A stretch of 64,000 bases of DNA. Source: Jacaranda mimosifolia (taxonomy: Eukaryota; Streptophyta; Magnoliopsida; Lamiales; Bignoniaceae). The stretch is taken from assembly GCA_018894105.1 (NCBI GenBank), contig CM032128.1, forward strand, positions 21,929,001 through 21,993,000, read 5' to 3'. The position numbers and the translations under genes were made by a program. This document shows positions 1 to 13,251 of this stretch, one piece after another. Under the pieces are notes generated by a model. The model was not told the origin of the DNA and searched no databases. It was given only the letters and a program-made list of their open reading frames with translations. Each line of letters starts with the position of its first letter. Positions within the stretch are counted from its first letter, which is position 1.

Positions 1-35
1 GATTTCGAAAAAAAGAATAGGAATTCTTATGGCTA

Positions 36-2931
36 TGTCATGCCCCAAAACCAAACCATATGGCCTAGTCTCGAGGAGTAAAACTCGATCCCAAATAAAA
101 GAAGTCATCTAACCCAAAATCATAATTTTAAACAAAAAAACTCTAGTTGCTCAAAATAAGTTAAACAAATCTTAAAACATGAAAAATTCAAAATGTCAAT
201 GCTCTAACCTCAACTAAAAGCTCATAAGAGCAACTAATAAACTAACACCATAACAAATACTAAAACTACCATAGAAGTCCCAAAATAATACTTCAGTTTT
301 GATTCTCATTGAAAGCAAGATCCACCTCTTCATTAGGGCTCAGGTCTAAGTCTGCTAGTAGGAAGTCAAAAAAATAGAGTGTGAGTTAAAGAATCAGTGG
401 GTGCCAAGTGTGTGTGCAAGGTAATTTTACAAGTATCAGATAACCAAAATGATGCTCAGTTATAAACGCTTGAGAAAAATAGTGAGAAATAGTTATAAAC
501 ACTTGAGATAACAGTGAAAAGCAAGTATCCATTATACCGTAGTAAAACGAAATATAACGGTAAAATGGGCTAATATTTAAACACGATGATCGAATTAGTG
601 TTTGTTGTAGCCAAACAACTTATAACTCCCACCATAATAGTCCCTTATCGCTTCGGGCAAGGCACGACTTTACCATTTAGTGCTCGAGCTTAGGTCCTCG
701 AGAAATCCTACAACCCACTTCAGCCACAAACAACTTCTGTTGTACGCTGGGGGAATTAGGCCATGCGGGCTTGGGGTTCAACCGGTAAGCCCACTGTTGC
801 ACGGTGAAGTTCTTCGCACACCCAAATCAAGTTGGATCCAACAAAAAGTAACAATAGCAATAATAATAAATTCAATCATCAGTTGATCATCGGATTTAAC
901 TGCTATTATAGAAACATTATTAAATAAAAAGAAATCATAAAAGAACATGTTTCCTTTTAACTTGTAACAAAATAAAAAATAAAAAAAAATGTGCACAATA
1001 GAATATAAATATAGTGTAGTGTAAATTGAATAAAAGTTTTCATGGAATGCATTACTGTATATAACCTTCTGCGTTTTGAAAGGTATTATTTTATATTATA
1101 AATAGGAACAGACACTCAAAGTACTTATCAATAGGATCAACTCTGACGTATTAAGTTTTGAAACACATGCTGACACAAAAGTAATATTCAACTAAATTAA
1201 AATCCAATTTGATCCAAGAAAACCAATCCCAAATCCATCCAAAAGACCTAGTCAAAGATCCATAAAAATCTAAATTCAATACCAACAAAAAATTCTATAA
1301 CATTTGCATGAAGCAGGAGGGAACTTAGTAAACTAATCACAACACTATATTTCCATTAATACATACATATATATATATATATTTCTATCCTACTTAAATA
1401 TTTTAGGGGTGGTTTGATTCTCAGAATTCAATATATAACACTAGCCTAGTATATACATAATCATTAAACTTATCAAGAGTTTCTCCTTCTGTATATATTT
1501 TGATATTGTGCTCATAACATTCTATTTAGATATCCAATCGGCCAGATTTTTGCGGCATTAGAAAGTCAAGAAGGGGTGCTAATTTTTTTTTTATTAATAT
1601 TGAAGTCTAGATCAGTTAATATAAGAGAAAAAATCAAGTCCATGAGGCAGCAATGGTGCAAAAATGGAACAGCTTCAGTTTTCAAAAGTTTTCACATGAC
1701 ACCTTATTGTATTTTGACTATAACATTTTCTACATACCTCAGATGAAGGTGATTCAAAGTCCTGCAGAAACCTAAGAGATGGATTTATAATTAATCTATT
1801 AGAAACTCTTTCTAATTTGTTTAGTAAATAAGATAAATATACGTTACAATGCTCTTTCCATGCAGAACAGACGGATAGGTTTTAGAATAGAATTTTTGAT
1901 ATAGTAAATCATCGTATTTCACAACTAAAATAAAAGATCTTGGGTTTTACAATTTTAGTAGTTTATTCTAGAGAACTTTAAGTTAATGTTTCAAAAATAT
2001 ATAAATTAAAATACTTCCATTATCATGGGTAGCAAATCCTTAAAATTCAAGATAGTCCAGACTCATTAAATACTTGGGCAGTTACACTTGATGATTTTTA
2101 AAAAATCCATATTCAACTTGATGATTTTGTAAGATTTTACAATAAAATTCTAAACATATAAAAGTTTCATAATAAAAAATTGCAATTAAAAATTCTTTCG
2201 TTTCAATGGTAGATAATTTTTTTAAAAAGAAATTATTTAGAGTCGTCTATAAATCTGGCAGGAATCTTTTAGGATTTTTATAAAATTCAAGAAAAATCAT
2301 TTACACATGAAATTTTATAGATATATTTGAAACATGTTGAATATTTTACATAAAAATTTTGAAATAAAATTAACCTAATTTGGTCCATGAACCAATATAA
2401 AACTTTTTGCACTGGAATTTGAAAATCAAAACCTAACAGTAGCAACTTCAACTGCGCAAATATCACATGCATAAAAAAATATAGCAGTTATGAATTATAG
2501 TTTAAAAAAATATTTATATTTTAATTATAATTTAAATATAGAATCATACTTACTAGAAGAGTGAGCAAGAGTCTAGAGTGTTTAGATTTCCTAGAGATCT
2601 TCTTCCTTGTTTTACCGTTTGGGATTTTTTTTTTTTTTTCAAAGTATGGGGATGGTTGAGGACTGTCTAAGGAAAATATTTTGCTAGAAATTTGAAGGTT
2701 TGAATGTACATTATAGAGAGGAAGAAGTTGATTGAATGTGATATGGAGAAGGATAAATGTGTTGAAAATTTTATCCCTATCTATTTAGTTGCTAGTTTGT
2801 TATTTCCTTTTTTTTTTTTTAATCTATTTTGGTTAAAAAAAATTAATTCTAATAATAAAGATTTAATTGTTTCTAATTCACTAACCTAAATTTATTAAGG
2901 TTTATAAACAAGAAAAATATGGGACACTACA
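36..2931 (-). repeat. 3' LTR of element A
   Basis: Starts TGTCATGCCCC and ends GGGACACTACA, directly followed by the minus-strand polypurine tract at about 2934-2946. The 670-845 block (conserved stretch around GGGGGAATTAGG) recurs at about 5220-5350, 48730-48870 and 56500-56650, so all four LTRs belong to one family. Nothing in it looks coding. Confidence 0.8.
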
Positions 2932-4532
2932 ATCCTCCCCCTTAAAAGAATTTGGTCCCCAAATTCTAACTTGGATTTGCAAGGACATCCAAGTGAAATT
3001 TCCATATTTCCTCATTTTCCCAAGTCACATTCTCTATATTATGGCACCTCCATAGAATTTTTCACTGGTAGGACACTTTTTTGTGCATAATTTTTGTATT
3101 CTTAATCTAGGACTTGGACTTTTTGCTCTTTGTAAGTCAAGTCTTCTTAAAGCGACAAATCCTTAAATTTTGTGATTTGCTGAGAATTCTTTTGATACTA
3201 ACATAGTTGGGACATATAGAAGATATTATAAATAAGTCAATAAGCTACTGCTACAATCCTCGCAGATTCTTTTTTGAGTGACAATTCAGAAACTCCATAT
3301 CCGCAACACTAAATTTCAAAAATCTTTTTTCTATTATCTGCTGAGCTCTAAGTCTCGATCTTAATCTTGTCCTTAGATCTATTGATCAGGTAGGCTAAGT
3401 ATCCTATCTTACTCATTCTCAGTGCCTTGAAACCAAAGTCATTCCAATTGACTTCCATTCCCCAATTAGTTCAATTATTGGTTTCTCAGGCTCACACAAA
3501 CTAATTATTGGTTTCTCAGGCTCACACAAACTAATTATTACCAAATAGAATTTTAAGGCAAAGCAACTACTAAGTAGAAAACCTAATCTATTAAAATAAC
3601 ACAAATAGAAGTTTCAAAATAAAAATCCTATCCAATTCTAAATGATAATTCTCCTATTCTAATCTTTATCATTGCCCTCATTTGGTTCTATCTCTTCAAT
3701 ATCCTCATTCGAGCCATCTTCTTCTTAGTCTTTCTTAAAGTCTTATTGGGCTCTCCTTCAATTGGCTCTTTTTTGGATCCTCTTCCATTGACTTATCAGT
3801 AAAACAAGTTAACAAATGTTGTACTTCCTTAAGATCTCTCATGGTTATCGTAACCACATATCGTCCTCGATGATGTTACTCTTTCAATTTATTATTTCAG
3901 TGATCTAACTCTTGCCGATAGACTTCTAGCTGTTGTTCTAACTCTTCACACTCTTCTTATATTGAAGATGATCTCTTTTATGGTGATCCATATCGACCTC
4001 AAGCTAATGTACGACTAGGTTTGGGTAATCCTTTCAATGTGTATTGAATTTCTTAGAAATGGGTTACTTGCAGCTAGGGTTGTATCGTTCATTTTCTCTA
4101 ACCTTGATCGTCAAGATGAAGCATCTAAATGATGAACCGATTGATGTGGGCTTTGATTTACCATCTTATCGAAATAGGTATAGATTAGTAAAAGAAAATT
4201 ATCAAGGTACTCCAAGGGGTCTTTAATGAAGATAGTCAAGGATTCACATTTTTAAGCGAAGAAAACTAATAAATTCTAGAGCATTTTCAACCCAAGCCAC
4301 ATAGTATGTCAATGATCATGTCATCAAGTACCAAAAGTGTTTGATCGTATTAGCTAGCTAACCTAATAAAATCCACCATAATCCTCAATATTATATGACA
4401 TTTAATAAATCATTTCAGTAGTCAAACCTAAATACTCAACTCAATGCTTACGAATTCTATGCCTATATTCCACAATCTGAGGATCCAATCTTAACTTAGC
4501 CTAAGTTCAAAATCTAGGCTCTAATACCACTC
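2932..4532 (-). pseudogene. Remnant internal region of element A (pol 3' end and gag-side leader)
   Basis: Non-coding remains on the minus strand. 2932-3110 matches the start of element B's interior (52794 onward), the 3' end of pol next to the polypurine tract. 3360-3540 matches 54290-54425 of element B, the protease-side region. The pol sequence lying between them in B is absent here, so a large internal deletion joined the two. The phrase around 3481-3540 is a 30-bp tandem duplication (period 30, GTTTCTCAGG at 3481 and 3511). No open frame longer than about 60 codons survives. Confidence 0.6.
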
Positions 4533-4934
4533 TGTCACGCTCCAAAACTAAACCGTATGGCCTAGTCTTGAGGAGTGAAACTTAATCCCAAATATATGAA
4601 GTTATCTCACCCAAAATCATAATTTTATACAAAAGAAACTCTAGTCACTCAAAATAAGTTGAAAATTTGAAAGGTTAATACTCAAACCTCAACTAAAAGT
4701 CCATAAAAGAAACTAATAAGCTAACACCTCAATAAATACTAAAACTACTGTAGAAGTCCCAAAATAATACTTTAGTTTTCATTCTCATCGAAAGCGAGAT
4801 CCACCTCTTCATTAGGGCTAGGCTCTAAGTTTGTCAGAAGGAAGTTAAAAAAATAGAGTGTGAGCAAAGAACTCAGTGGGTGCCAAGTGTGTGTGCAAGG
4901 TAAGTTTACAAGTATCATATAACCAAAATAATGC

Positions 4935-5036
4935 TCAGTTATAAACACTTGAGAAAAATAATGAGAAACAATTATAAACACTTGAGATAAAAGTGAAAAA
5001 TAGTAATAAACACTTGAGAAAACAGTGAAAAACAGT
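4935..5036. repeat. Short tandem repeat in the LTR (three ~35-bp units)
   Basis: Units built around TATAAACACTTGAGA followed by an A-rich GTGAAAA stretch. Two units occur at the matching place in the other LTR (about 460-530), so copy number differs between LTRs of one element. Confidence 0.65.
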
Positions 5037-6309
5037 TATCCATTATACAGTAGTAAAACAAAATATAACGGTAAATATTTTTAATAGGCTAACATTTAAA
5101 CTCGATGATCGAACCAGTATTTGTTGTAGCCAGTCAACCTTATAACTCCCACCGTAATAGTTCCATATCGCTCCAGGCAATGCACGACCTTACCAAACAA
5201 TGCCCGAGCCTAGGTGCTCGAGAAATCCTACGCCCCTGGTCAACCACAAACAGCTTCAGTTTACACTGAGGGGATTAGGCCATGGGGGCTTGGGGTTCAA
5301 TCAGCAAGCCCGTTACAGCCCGGTGAAATTCCTCACACACCCAAACCAAGTTGGATCCAACTAATAGTAATAGTAATAGTAACAGTAAATTCAGTCATCA
5401 GTTGATCATCGAATTTAACTGCTAGTCTAGAAATGTTATTAAATAAAAATAAATCATGAAAGAACACGCTTTCTTTTAACTTGTAATAAAAGAAGAAAAT
5501 TTTATGTGCACAATGGAATATAAATATAGTGTAGCACAAATTGAATAAAAGTTTTCATGAAATGTATTACAGTATATAATCTTCTGCATTTTGAAAGGTA
5601 TTATTATATATTATATATAGGAACAGGCACTCATAGTACTTGTCAATAGGATCAATTCTGATGTATTAAGTTCCGAAACACCTTGGACACAAAAGTATTA
5701 TTCAACTAAATTAACATCCAATTTGATCCATGAAAACCAATCCCAAATCCATCCAAAAGACCCAGACAAAGATCCATAAAAATCTAAAACTAATACTAAC
5801 AAAAACTTCTATAACATTTGCATGAAGCAGGAGGGAACTTAGTAAACTAATAGCAACACTATATTTCCAGTAATATACATATATTTCTATCCTACTTAAA
5901 TATTTTAGGGGTGGTTTGATTCTCAAGAGTCAATATATAACACTGGCCTAGTATATACGTCGTCATTAAAGCAATCAAAAGTTTCTCCTTCCATACACAC
6001 TTTGATATTGTGCTCGTAACTTTCTTTTTAGATATCCAATTGGCTAGATTCTTGCAGCCTTAGAAAGTCAAGAAAGAGTACTAAAACTTTTCTATTGATG
6101 TTGAAGTCTAGATCAATTAATATAAGAGAGAAAACTCGAGTCCAAAAGGCAGTAATGGTGCAAAAATGGAAAGTTTTTCACGACACCTTATTGTATTTTG
6201 ACCATAACTTTTTCTACATATCTCGAATGAAGGTGATTCAAAGTCCTACAAAAATCTAAGAGATGGATTCTATAAATTTATCTGTTGGAAACTTTTTCCA
6301 ATTCATTTA

Positions 6310-6781
6310 GGGCTTGTTTGCTTCGTTGGATAAAGCTTGATAGATCCATTTTCAAGCTTTATCTCTTGCTTGCTTCACATTTTTATGGCCCATGATACCT
6401 TTGCGACCCGACATGGTATCATGGGCCAGGTTGGTTTATGGATCAAGCCATCTTAACTTGATCCATAAACCGTCATTTCAAATTTGATCTGATAAAGAAT
6501 GAAAACAACATTCTTACCCTTATAAAAATCCTATCCTCAATGCCTTCTGCTAAATTTTGGAAATTTACCTTCTTAGAAGTTAGGATATTTTGGATATTAC
6601 AGAGTGCAATCACATTGAGCAATCTTGCCAACCTAACATTAGATAGTATTAAGCATGGGATATCACTAATTTTTAAAATCCAAGCAAACAATAGATTACA
6701 TGATTTTGGATTCCATTTCTAGCTTATGTATCACTAGCATATTAATCCCTTCTAATCCTATATGCCCAAGCAAACAAGCCC
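6310..6781. mobile_element. PIF/Harbinger (Tourist-like) MITE inside the LTR
   Basis: A 472-bp segment absent from the other LTR of element A (empty site near 1827). It has terminal inverted repeats GGGCTTGTTTGCTT / AAGCAAACAAGCCC and is flanked by TTA on both sides (6307-6309 and 6782-6784). A 3-bp TTA duplication with a GGGCTTGTTTG-type terminus is the hallmark of PIF/Harbinger-related Tourist elements. It encodes nothing and contains sub-terminal palindromes such as ATAAAGCTTGA near 6339 and its partner near 6354. Confidence 0.88.
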
Positions 6782-8056
6782 TTAGGAAATAAGAGAAACA
6801 TGTATTACAATGCTCTTTCCATGCAAAACAGACGGATATCGTACAGCTTTCAAAATGGAATTTTTGATATAGCAAATCATTGTATTTCACAACTAAAATA
6901 AAAAATATTGGGTTTTACAATTTTACTAGTTTATTCTAGAGAACTTTAAGTTAATTTTTCAAAATTTTATAAATTAAAATACTTATATCATCGTGCATCA
7001 AATCCTTAAAATTCAAGATAGTCCAAACTCATTAAATACTCGGCCTATTACACTTGATGATTTTAAAAAAATACATATTGAACATGATGAGTTTGTAAGA
7101 TTTTATAGCAGTATTTTAAACATATAAAAGTTTCACAATAAAAAATTTCAAATTAAAAATTCTTTTGTTTCAATAGGTAGATAATCTTTTTAAAAAGAAA
7201 TTATTTAGACTCGTCTATAAATTTGGTAGGAATTTTTTAGGATTTTTATAAAATTCAAGAAAAATCATTTACACATGAAATTTTGTAGGTATATTTAAAC
7301 ACGTTGAATATCTTATAGAAAAATTTTGAAATAAAATTACCATAATTTGGTCCATGAACCGATTGAAAACTTTCGGCGCTAGAATCTAAAAATCGAAACC
7401 TAACAGTAGCAACTTCAACTGCACTAATATCAAAAAAAATTTGAAATAAAATTACCATAGTTTGGTCCATGAACTAATATAAACTTTTAGCGATAGAATC
7501 TAAAAATCAAAACCTAACAGTAGCAACTTCAACTGCACAAATATCATAAGCATAAAAAAATACAAACGTTATGAATTATAATTTAAAAAAGATATTTATA
7601 TTTTAATTATAATTTAAATATTGAATCATACTTACTGGAAGAGTGAACAAGAGTCGAGAGTGTCGACATTTCCTAACGATTGTCTTCCTTGTTTTACCAT
7701 TTGGGATTTTTTATTTTTATTTTTCCTTCAAAGGATGAAAATGGTTGAGGACTTTCTAAGGAAAATATTTTGTTAGAAGTTTGAAGGTTTGAATGTACAT
7801 TACAGAGAGAAAGAAGTTGTTTGAATGTGATATGGAGAAGGAGACCTAATAAATTAGGTGTTCTATAGGACTAAAAGTGTTGAAAATTTTATCCCTATCA
7901 TCTTAGTTGCTAGTTTGTTATTTCTTTTCTTTTTCTTTTATCTGTTTTGATTAAAAAAAGAAATTAATTCTAATAAATGAGATTTAATTGTTTCTTAAAT
8001 AATTCATAATGTCAATTAATCAAGGTCTATAAGAAAGAAAAATATGGGACACTAAA

Positions 8057-8907
8057 GTTCATGGTTAAATAGAAATTAACAATTCGGATTATGAAATTGT
8101 GAAATTTAATCTCTAAATTAGACTAAAACTTTCAATTGAACAAGTAATTAAATGATTCATACCTGAAGAGAAAGCCAATTTTTAATCTATTTAATTTTTT
8201 TGTCATGATTCAACATGCGTGATGCATGTACTATAATGAAATTATTTATAATGTACTAATACGTTGTTTAATGAAAATTAGATCTATTATTTTACTATAA
8301 AATACTAAAATTATTCATCTTACCGTAAGTACCTGCATTTTCTATTAAATATGATGCAAAAAATCATTTCAATACTGGTTAAAAATTTTCCTTTTCTAGA
8401 TCTTGATTCACGTAACCCATACAAATAGACAAAATTCAAAAAAGAAAAAAGAAAAAAAGAAAGAAAGATTAATAATGCATGAAATGCTTTGAGCATAGAT
8501 ATTCTTTTCATTTTGCGCAAAGTGATCGAAATAAGTTCAACTGTTTTTAGGTACTAATTTAAATACATTTTTATTTTCATAAAAGATCGAGGGAACATTA
8601 TTCCACATTTTTCAACATACTTTTCTAAATGATTCCTAGAAATTAATAAAGCCACATAATTACTATAAATTAGGTAATTAAAATCTTCATTTGTGACCGG
8701 ATCATATATACTTCTCGAGAAACTCTGCATGTCTTTTTGATAGAATTCACACAATTTTGTTCATATTATCACTAACAATAACTAAAAAACAATGAAGAAA
8801 GCTCAAAATATATAATTTGTATCTAATTAAGATGTTCTAAATAAACTTAATAAAGTGGGCGGGTGGTAAATTCCTATTCAAGTTATGATCCAACAATGGT
8901 TTCAATA
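8057..8907. other. Unassigned AT-rich intergenic DNA
   Basis: No conserved frame, RNA gene or repeat boundary was recognised. Short open frames on the minus strand resemble no known family. Confidence 0.5.
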
Positions 8908-9568
8908 TGTTGGAAATAAGTTTTAAAATTTCCTCAATTATTCACCTATTTTCAACATTTTATTTTATTCAATGTGCCTATTTAGTTTTTATCTGTTTAA
9001 GGTTTGTGACTCATTTATTATATCAACTTTATTGTGGTTTTATGATATTTGACCATTTTATTATATATATTCATGTGGCCTATTTACTATTGTGTTTATT
9101 ATGATTTTATTAGTTTTTATTAGGCCACTAAATTATTCATAATGGTCAAATCTTTGTCATCTATTTAAAGGGCCACTACCTTTTCATTTGGTACATTGAG
9201 TGGTGAGTTTTTTGTTAGAGATTTTCACTTTGTTAATCTCCCACAAGACTTTTGTGTTTTGGCAATATGACTATGGGTGGTTCCTGATCTCCTTGTGGTC
9301 GTGCACAAGGGATGAGAAACTACTATTAGCTAATGAGTTTTTATCTTGGAGTCATGATCAGCTCGTTAGTACCCGCACGAAAGGAGGTAATTATAGCTTT
9401 AATATAGCGACAAGTGTCGTGACTCTCCATTGATCCATCTCATTTTCTTCCATATTTTATATGGTTTGATTTATGACTTTTATGCATTTTTATTTAATAC
9501 ATTTATATTTTTAATGATGTTAAAATCTTATTTCTATATTTTAACAAAATCTTATATTATCCACAACA
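8908..9568 (+). repeat. 5' LTR of the Copia-like element
   Basis: 661 bp, TG...CA ends. It shares with the right LTR the blocks around TTATTCACCTA, GGGCCACTACC and TCTCCCACAAG. The last is probably the transcribed leader. Confidence 0.75.
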
Positions 9569-10854
9569 ATCTAAAGCTATGAATGGTGATTTGTGTTAAA
9601 ATGATATGAACTATATATTATTCTAACCATTGATTCTTGTTCCTATGCGAGTTGCTTATGAGGTTTATGTGTCGTGTTAAATACATCAAATGAGTAAGGT
9701 GGTTAGGATAAAGAAAATGGTATGAATATTTTCAAAGTTCACTTTATTTCAAAGGTATGTCTTCGAATTTTAAAACTATAAAATTTGTTTTCTACGGAGT
9801 ACTATTTCAAATATATTGCAAAATAATTTGACAATATTAAGATGATGTATAATGTTTGGTAAAAGTTATAATTGAATAAATAGCACTGACAATTTATTGT
9901 TTAATATATTTTCTCTAAATTGATAATTTGAGTTTGAGAAATGATACATACTTGAACTCACCAAAAATGCATTTAAGTACCTCCAGCCTAAGGAAAAATA
10001 TATATTTGGAACTCTAAATATAATAGTTCAACTCATGCAATGGTGAATAAGTGGATAATATATATATATATATATATATATATGAAAATTAGTATTTAAC
10101 AAGTAGTGTAATTATTTGTGCATATTTCTCTTATTCATTGATTCTCTAAGAATTAATTTATTTACATTTATCATAATTGTTTCTGTGCATCTTAGAGAGG
10201 TTATATGAATGATTTTCTCTCTCCCATATCCAATGAAAGGATTAGCATGTGATTTAATCTGGATTCCCTAAAAATTGTTATTTGTTATCTTGATGACTTA
10301 TTAAAAGAAAAATGAAAAAAGAAAAGGAGGAAAAGGGAAACTGAAGTAGATCATTCCTACTCAATTACAAGAAATGAATTTTCTCTCTATTAACTTGGTT
10401 GTTACTTGACATTTGGGAATGAAGCCCATTTTCCATCATCTCATTACTGAGTATAAAATCATTGCTTAATTATTATTTATAGCTTGTTAACTTTCTTATA
10501 AATGGATGCCAGACACGTGCAGTACACTGTTGTAAAAGGAAATTAAAAAAAGAAAAAGAAAAAGAAAAGAAGAAAAATAAAACGAATGCTAACTAGATTA
10601 TCAGTTATATGAGGAATTGCATTAATATACTTCATGCTGTCATGTTATATAACCTTTTATTATTTTATACGTTAATGTTGAACTATGCAAGTAGGTGGAG
10701 TTTACATCAAATAATGGTGACATGAAAATTGGGCATTAATGCAAAGGTGATGGTTCATGATTTAATTATTTACTTCCATATACATATAACACACACACAC
10801 ACACATATATATATAGCGGTTAGATTTAATTATTTACTTCCATATACATATAAA

Positions 10855-10893
<39 letters not shown>

Positions 10894-12719
10894 GTGGTTA
10901 GATTTAGTTATTTACTTCCATATACATATAACACACACACACACACACATATTTATATATATACAGAGGTTAGTTTGCTTTAATTAGAGGTATGAAAAGA
11001 TTAGAGATATAATTGTCAAATAAAGCTTTTATTGTGATGAATAGAGATGAGTATTAAATCATTGATTTTGTACAATATATATATATATATATATTATGTA
11101 ATTATACTAATTGTAACTGCATGTCTCTGTCATTAACTAATACTATCAATAATTTACAGAGATATAATTATATATTTGATGCCTATTGTTTTTTATCAAA
11201 CTGAAGAGCCCTTGCATGTAATATAATAATACTGATTTTATTATCCAAGTAACTAAGGTTTGCCACATGGAAAACTTAACATAGGTTTACAAGAGTAATT
11301 TGGAGCTATCTTTCCTCATAGTTGATTTATTGAATTTTAAAAGGGAATTTTGCCTCTTCAGTCCCTAACTTCATGAATCATATGAAATCATGATCTACAA
11401 AACATGGGGATGGAAAATATTTTTTTATATTGATTTAATTTGCAAATGAGATTTGAAAATTTATTATTCTAACTTCTTTCATTTATACACATTAGATAAT
11501 ATAATTTCAAATGCTTCGTTAATATTCCATATGTGAAGCTTGAAAATGTAAAAATAAGGGAGTATCTGGTGTTGTTGTTGTAAGTGAAATGTCAGATTCA
11601 AAGTAATTTTTGATTACTCTATGAAAAATGGAATTATCTTATTAGATTTTAAAGTGCTGCCTATACAGGGTATATGTATCCAAAATGGAAAAATATTTTT
11701 CCTCCAAATTCAAGGGAAATGTGGGGGGTTTTATTCTATTAAGTATGAAGAACTTAGATGTGGTCATTATTATCTTAAGCGGTATTGTCATTATCTATTC
11801 TTGCTTACTTTCTTTAAATTATAAGAAAAATGTAGGGTCTAAGTGTGCAGAAAATGTGTATAAAAAAAATGGGAGATGACCAAAATGGTCCCATAAGAAA
11901 ATTCAGACTCCAAAATAATGGAAGAATTTGCAGGTGATATTTAGATTTATTTTATGGATCTAATAATATATTATTTATGGAGTTTTATCTTATAAAACAA
12001 GCACTCCTAAATGATTGAGTAAACACAAGGAGGAGAAAAAAAAAATGAAAAAAAGAGGCATGTGACATTATATTCCATGGATAGAAAACTGCCTCAAGGG
12101 ATTAGCATAGAGGCTAGATCCTTAATCATCGAGGGGGGATGAGCTAAGCCTGTAAGGGAGTCACCTCCGGAAGTAACCCAACCTTTGTGATTGGAGACCC
12201 ATGAAGAAGGTTCAATGGGTAGGAACAACTCGTACTGTGCGACTTGTATATAACACTAATTTTAAGGAGAGTGTACATGAGACACCTCCTTCCCATCTCT
12301 AAGGTAAAGTGCTATAATAATGTCATGTTAAGCGGGGATTTGACTCTTAATGAGACCAAAGCGGGATTTCCACGAGGTATACCTTTGGAAGGCTCACCTA
12401 AGTGAGAGTTGCCATGGGCAGTGGTTATGGGTTTGGGCTAATACTAGAAACCTCACGAGAATCAAGATTAAGCGTAGGGCCATTAACGCGCTAACCCACT
12501 ATAACCATGTCTTAAAGTCAATATTGTATGTGTGGTAATTGAAATTTCGTTCAAGGGACTTAATTCAAGGCTAAGTCCATTACGGTTCCCTCACACAGAT
12601 ATTGCCAACACTGAATGTATGTTCAAACTCGGAAGGCACATACACTAATTGCATAGTATAAGTTGCCACCATATTTCTTTTAAATATTTATTTCAAAAAT
12701 TTTAAACCTTGTGAGGGAT
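9569..12719 (+). other. Non-coding interior of the Copia-like element
   Basis: No long frame. From about 12060 to 12700 the composition is markedly less AT-rich (block with CACCTCCGGAAGTAACCC near 12162), which looks like the conserved 3' non-coding region of such elements. The rest is AT-rich, with (TA)n at about 10062-10083 and 11073-11094 and a minisatellite at 10747-10975. Confidence 0.5.
10747..10975 (+). repeat. Minisatellite of three units with embedded (CA)n(TA)n
   Basis: Three copies of a unit of roughly 75-90 bp: TTATTTACTTCCATATACAT followed by ATAA, (CA)6-15, (TA)4-6 and GNGGTTAGATT. Units differ mainly in CA-tract length. An 84-codon open frame over it is an artefact of the repeat. 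Confidence 0.85.
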
Positions 12720-13251
12720 TGTCGGAAATAAGCTTTAAAATTTTCTCAATTATTCACTTATTTCAAACATTTTATTTTATTCAATGTGCCTATTTAGTTT
12801 TTATTAGGCCACTAAATTATTTTTAATTGTCAAATATTTGTCATCTATTTAAAGGGACACTACCTTTTCATTTGGTATATTGAGTGGTGAGTTTTTTGTT
12901 AGAGATTTTCACTTTGTTAATCTCCCACAAGACTTTTGTGTTTTGGCAACGTGACTATGGACAGTTCTAATGTCCTCGTGGCCATGCACATGAGATGAGA
13001 CATCGCTGTGAGCTAATTGATTTTATTTTGGAGTCATGATTAGCCCGTTAGTACCCACACTAAAGGAGGCAATAATTGTTTTAGGACAACAACAAATGTC
13101 GTGACTCTCCATTAATCCAACTCATTTTCTTCCATATTTTATGTAGTTTGGTTTATTATTTTTATGCTTGTTTACTTAATACATTTATATTTATGATGAT
13201 GTTAAAATCTTATTTCTATATTTTAACACAAATCACATATTATCCACAACA

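Larger units (their letters stand above)
36..8056 (-). mobile_element. Ty3/gypsy chromovirus-like LTR element A (Tekay/Del type), internally deleted
   Basis: Two long direct repeats (36-2931 and 4533-8056) flank 1.6 kb of internal sequence. Both begin TGTCAYG and share most of their length; the second is longer mainly because of a MITE. Orientation is minus. Next to the right LTR the minus strand reads TGGTATTAGAGCC (4517-4529), a one-mismatch match to the initiator-tRNA-Met primer site. Next to the left LTR it reads a polypurine tract ending TTTTAAGGGGG. The internal part is far too short for gag-pol. It aligns with both ends of element B's interior, so protease and reverse transcriptase appear deleted. 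No clean 5-bp target duplication is visible (GGCTA on the left, AAGTT or similar on the right), so the ends may derive from recombination between copies. Lineage is inferred from element B, which retains RT fragments. Confidence 0.8.
4533..8056 (-). repeat. 5' LTR of element A
   Basis: Begins TGTCACGCTCC, ends near GGGACACTAA, and aligns with 36-2931 along its length. Differences: a 472-bp MITE at 6310-6781, a local duplication around 7320-7560 (the AAATTACCATA.TTTGGTCCATGAAC block appears twice), and extra copies of a ~35-bp unit (TATAAACACTTGAGA) at 4940-5035. The adjacent tRNA-Met-like primer site identifies it as the 5' LTR of a minus-strand element. Confidence 0.78.
8908..13251 (+). mobile_element. 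Copia-like LTR element without coding capacity (LARD-like)
   Basis: Direct LTRs at 8908-9568 (starts TGTTGGAAATAAG) and 12720-13251 (starts TGTCGGAAATAAG), both ending CCACAACA. Flanks are CAATA (8903-8907) and CGATA (13252-13256), an imperfect 5-bp target duplication. Just before the right LTR the sequence GTGAGGGATTG fits the Copia-type polypurine tract, giving + orientation. After the left LTR, AAGCTATGAATGG resembles what follows a degenerate tRNA-Met primer site. The 3.15-kb interior holds no gag or pol frame, as expected for a large retrotransposon derivative. The left LTR has ~125 bp (about 8990-9115) missing from the right one. Confidence 0.75.

Noticed and set aside
10729..10983. 84-codon frame rich in Thr-His repeats
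   Set aside because: Translation of the CA/TA minisatellite.
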